A stretch of DNA of 64,000 bases, taken from Stenopsyche tienmushanensis. Its lineage: Eukaryota; Arthropoda; Insecta; Trichoptera; Stenopsychidae. Each line of letters begins with the position of its first letter. Position 1 is the first letter of the stretch. Below are positions 60,369-64,000 of the stretch, in pieces. Below the pieces are notes generated by a model that made no database searches, was not told where the DNA came from, and worked only from the letters and a program-made list of their open reading frames with translations. The stretch is from the NCBI GenBank assembly GCA_008973525.1, contig WACJ01000404.1:992001-1056000 (forward strand), in the 5' to 3' direction. The translations under genes and the position numbers were made by a program.

Positions 60369-63300
60369 TTTCGTAGTCTCAAAATCAATCAATATCTCTC
60401 TCTATTTAAAAGTTGATTTGAATTCAAATATTTATATTATTGTAAATGATGTTTAAAGATTTCATTAAAATTGAGTTTTTATTTTACAAAATGCAAATAA
60501 TTTAAACGATTAAATGATATGTCGTCGTTGTAATTTCTATTGGAATTATGCATCAACATTTCGTTTAAAGCTTTTAATTCGTTTTCTTAAATTAGTTGTT
60601 TAAAAATATGAATTACTCATTTCGCTTTGTAAAACATTATTAAGTCAATATAAGTACACGTTTATTTAATTGAATAGATTTTTCAAAAGGGAGTTTTTTT
60701 TCGATTCTTAAATGAAATGCTTTTGACATAAATCTTCATAATTCCGTCACTCTATTACATTTCATATCATAATTAATATTTTTAAAAAATGTTAATAACA
60801 AACTACAAGCAACCCCTCGTATAAAACAATATTTCTACAACACTTGTATAAGAGTTCATAAAACTCGAAGAGTTAATATTTGACGATCTTGAAGTAAATT
60901 AGCCTCATAACTACACCAAATGAATAAGACCATCAAAATTGAATACAAGCTGAAAAAATATCTATTATCTAAAATCTAATCAAACTAGCTAAAAGCAGAG
61001 TTAATGCAATAGTAGAATTTTAATGAAATAGTATGTCCATAATAAAACAACGTGAATGTCAAATATTAAGATGATATGAATAATTTTGGTATTTGGGATA
61101 TCCTAAAATTCAATAGATACAGTTGAAAATATTACAATACGATTGGAATTGATGAGGTTGTTGAGCATTTTACTCTAAAATATATAAAGAGTAACCAATT
61201 CTTCGTTATGCAATCGGTGCTATATTTTTAAACGAAGATCTATCATCTAAAAAAAGCATAAAATTTTATGGCAAACATCGCAAGCTCTTGATAATGTCAT
61301 TTATAAAAATCTCTTGGATCGACAAGGAATCGAAATTTACAGATATTTTTCTTGAATAGAAAATGATGATACATGATGCGGCAGGGACTCTTTCTTATTT
61401 GAAACACGCCCTGAAGTGACAATTATTTTAAGAAAGGTGAAATGGTATTCATTCAAAAGACCAAGATCTAACGTTTTTGCCATGTAGGTTCATTAACGAT
61501 CATGTAATGGACCACATAATGATGTTTATTTTCTCTTATATATTTCTCTGTAGTATTTAACTTTTCAGATTCAGGATATCAGGGTAGATCTGGATCAAGA
61601 TGCTTGATTGGAATATTTAATATTATATTTTCAATATCTGAAATTTGATACTACGGTGATCTTTTTCCAAAAATCTAGATTTGAACCGAAACCTCTATAA
61701 TAAGTCCGGGATCTAACTCACTATACAAATGCTTCTTATTTGTTTTTAAAGAAACTATCGATAGTGTTATGCGAGGGCTCTCCGACATAAAATATTTGTA
61801 CAAATTCAAATAAATGCAGATGAATGAGAGATCCATGAATTGAGATTTATTTTTACGAGTAGAATTCTTTCAATGGAGTCGTTGAATTCGACCGATGATA
61901 CATACTTTCATACGTATCTCCAGTGAATCGTATAAAAACATATTTCAGATTTAATTATATTCAATCAGTTTGATTCAAGGTCGATTATCCCGATCGGGAA
62001 TTTTCTTCGTTTCTTTGATTGCCAAGAACAAATATGCCCGCGGCGTTTTCTTTCTGATTTCTTAACGTAGGCCCAGCATCCGAGCGTAAGATTGTTAACT
62101 CTCTCCTTCTTATCGTCAAATGTAATTTGCGTGTTTATCTTGTAGATTCGTAATGACATGAGCTATTTTACATTCGCCCGGGTATTTTTTCAGGCCCGAA
62201 TATGGCGGGTTGTGTATTTTCGGGGCGAAAGTACGAAAGACCGATCCATCAAGTGATACTTAATAATTGTTTTTTGCGCACATGATATATGCGCGGATAA
62301 AAAAGCGATGTATCAAATTTGTTTCGCCGCTTCAAAGTAATCAGAAAACTTTTAATTAAATTTTCGGAATATTATCTATCTTTTTTTAAAATCATATCCA
62401 TGCGAGTTTTTGGCTGCAAATGTGTATACGTATGCCGTGGTCGAATTTCATGCGAAAAATATGTAAAACTGTTTTAAGTATGGCCGTATTTCAGCCACAA
62501 TGCGATTGACGTAAGTTTGAATTGTATTCCGAAACTCGACTCTGTGTTGTTCCTGGAGCATCCAAACTGAGTTTTGATGGCTTAAATATATAAACGTGTT
62601 CCTGAATACATTCAATTTGTAAATAAATTCTGAAACTAAACTCACTTACTCTAATTTGAGAGGCTTTAGAATCTAATACATGAACTCATTATACTTGTTA
62701 ACCACCGTTCCAATCCAGTTACTTATAAAATATACTATTTTGGCAGAATGCCTTAATTTAATTGAATTCCAAATGTTCTATTCATAAATAAACGACGTTG
62801 AATATTCACGCATTTAATGTTTAAAATACGCTACAAAATAATGAATAATTAAAATTTATAAATACAATAACAACAATCTACAACTCATTGAACGATAACG
62901 AGCATAGTTGCTGCAAAATATATATATTAATTAATAAGTGCAACGACTCGTTTGCTTGTCGTTTATGTTTCCGCGGGAATGCTAAAATCAAATATTGGCA
63001 GCATAATCAAGCACATGATTTAAAGGTACAACTTTATCTCATATATCAACGTATTTCTTTCTGATCTCAATCCACCTTTCGATGCCTCTTAGAAACTTAG
63101 AATCATCAGTCAGAAATTTATTGAGCTTCATCGTATATATAATATACTTTTTTTAAATATGACTCTGTTTTTGCAACACAAACCTCAGGATAAAAATAAT
63201 TAAAATTTTAATAACATAACGTATTTTTATCAGATTTAAATGCAAACATTAGCCGATTGGAGACTCACGACCAAATGCAATGTAATCACACTATTATGTC

Positions 63301-63474
63301 TGAACTAAGCATATATTATATGTGTACCATTCGAGGAACAATTTATGATATGCTCCTAAAAAGGAAGCATTTCCATATTTCACATCTGTGTGCTTATTAT
63401 GAGGCAAAGAGGCGGTAATAAATCAAATCCGTATACTAATAATGCAATGTCCTTACGCCATGAATTCAATAATT
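60369..63474. other. AT-rich DNA, nothing recognised
   Basis: A less AT-rich patch at 61,960-62,330 holds short frames without family motifs. No repeat partner in this window was identified. Confidence 0.45.
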
Positions 63475-63732
63475 TTATTGGTATTCATAAAAGCTATAAA
63501 TACACAAGTCGGTGCTTTTCCGAGCTTTAAAGCTCCTACGCGGCGTTATTAAAGTTTCAAAAGATTTAGGAGTATATTTTGCGAACCATAAAGAGTCATT
63601 CGCTGGGCGACCACCGCCGTGCATGGCTTCTAGGACTTCATGAACAACAAAGCCTGAAGATTTATAATCACACATTAAAATAAATATGATTGCACCGCCT
63701 GCAACGTGGGCTGCAATAACTTTCTTGGACAT
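63475..63732 (-). CDS. Small unrecognised open frame
   Basis: This 85-codon frame on the reverse strand begins with a methionine directly after a TGA and ends at a TAA that lies within AATAAA. Residues about 5-21 (VIAAHVAGGAIIFILMC) are hydrophobic and could span a membrane. The rest includes VVHEVLEAMHGGGRP. Its base composition is richer in G and C than the neighbours. A second frame on the same strand is also partly open, so this may be only a low-stop patch. I do not recognise the protein. Confidence 0.2.
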   Translation of the reverse strand: MSKKVIAAHVAGGAIIFILMCDYKSSGFVVHEVLEAMHGGGRPANDSLWFAKYTPKSFETLITPRRSFKARKSTDLCIYSFYEYQ

Positions 63733-64000
63733 TCATTCCCTCATAAGGTGCCGGAAGTAGTTTTTCGCTACATGTATAAACACAGCCATGAAAATGTCTG
63801 ATTTAAAACATGGCATGGGAAGACCACATATGGCCAACAAACGGGGATGATCGAACAGCAACGAGAAACTTCATCATATGGGGTGGCTAAGTTCTCACCA
63901 CCTTTTGCTTTTGATTGTTTGATGATAATGACTTAGTCTTTTAGGAACATATTCATTTCATAGACGAGAAATTTGAGTTTTTTACAAATTTCCGTTGATC
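63733..64000. other. Window end, nothing recognised
   Basis: No supported feature in the last stretch. Confidence 0.4.

Noticed and set aside
1..64000. CRISPR arrays, bacterial operons, rRNA genes, riboswitches
   Set aside because: No regularly spaced repeats, ribosome-binding patterns or conserved RNA cores were seen, and the content is eukaryotic.

Overview
This window looks like non-coding DNA from an arthropod nuclear genome. It is very AT-rich by eye, has no long open reading frames, no operons and no bacterial signals, and contains remnants of animal DNA transposons and retroelements. The mix (several mariner subfamilies, piggyBac, hAT, a probable Tigger/pogo fragment, a jockey-type LINE, solo LTRs and a multicopy transposon-like protein family) suggests a copepod such as a sea louse. 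The species call is inference from the style of the repeats, not from a diagnostic gene. I could not identify any intact host protein-coding gene, tRNA, rRNA or CRISPR array.

Layout. 0-8.8 kb: mostly plain AT-rich DNA, with two GC-richer islands (about 490-880 and 1785-2660), a dispersed repeat at 4.59-4.96 kb and a 15-bp inverted repeat at 6.15 kb. 8.8-21 kb: repeat family 2 (8.84-9.49 kb), a diverged LTR (13.5 kb), a MITE-like element with ATGCGATTTT termini (14.07-14.52 kb), dispersed repeat R1 (14.6 and 19.9 kb), a decayed copy of a transposon-like protein gene (16.43-17.79 kb), a probable Tigger fragment (18.9 kb) and a reverse LTR (19.4 kb). 21-30 kb: the end of a LINE ORF2 (21.5-21.8 kb), a 258-bp mini-mariner (24.2 kb), a mauritiana-type mariner cut short beside a reverse LTR (26.4-27.5 kb), and an internally deleted relative (29.3-29.9 kb). 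30-38 kb: plain DNA, then a second copy of family 1 fused exactly to family 2 (35.1-36.0 kb), and the only full-length solo LTR (37,291-37,712). 38-46 kb: a short mariner, then minus-strand traces that read like a decayed multi-part protein gene (39.4-46.3 kb), interrupted by an hAT tail and its repeats (42.2-43 kb). 46-64 kb: plain DNA with a mariner fragment (50.1-50.6 kb), a short mariner with both inverted termini and TA flanks (52.7-53.4 kb), an R1 copy (53.6-53.9 kb), a head-to-head pair of LTR pieces (54.6-55.1 kb) and a piggyBac transposase remnant with a TTAA-type end (59.6-60.4 kb).

Nothing here works together as a pathway. The window is a record of successive insertions, internal deletions and decay. 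The most interesting items are the protein family at 16.4-17.8 kb with its chimeric partner at 35.1 kb, the minus-strand coding traces at 39.4-46.3 kb, the inverted LTR pair that could give double-stranded RNA, and the MITE families. All homology calls were made by reading translations against remembered family patterns, with no database search.
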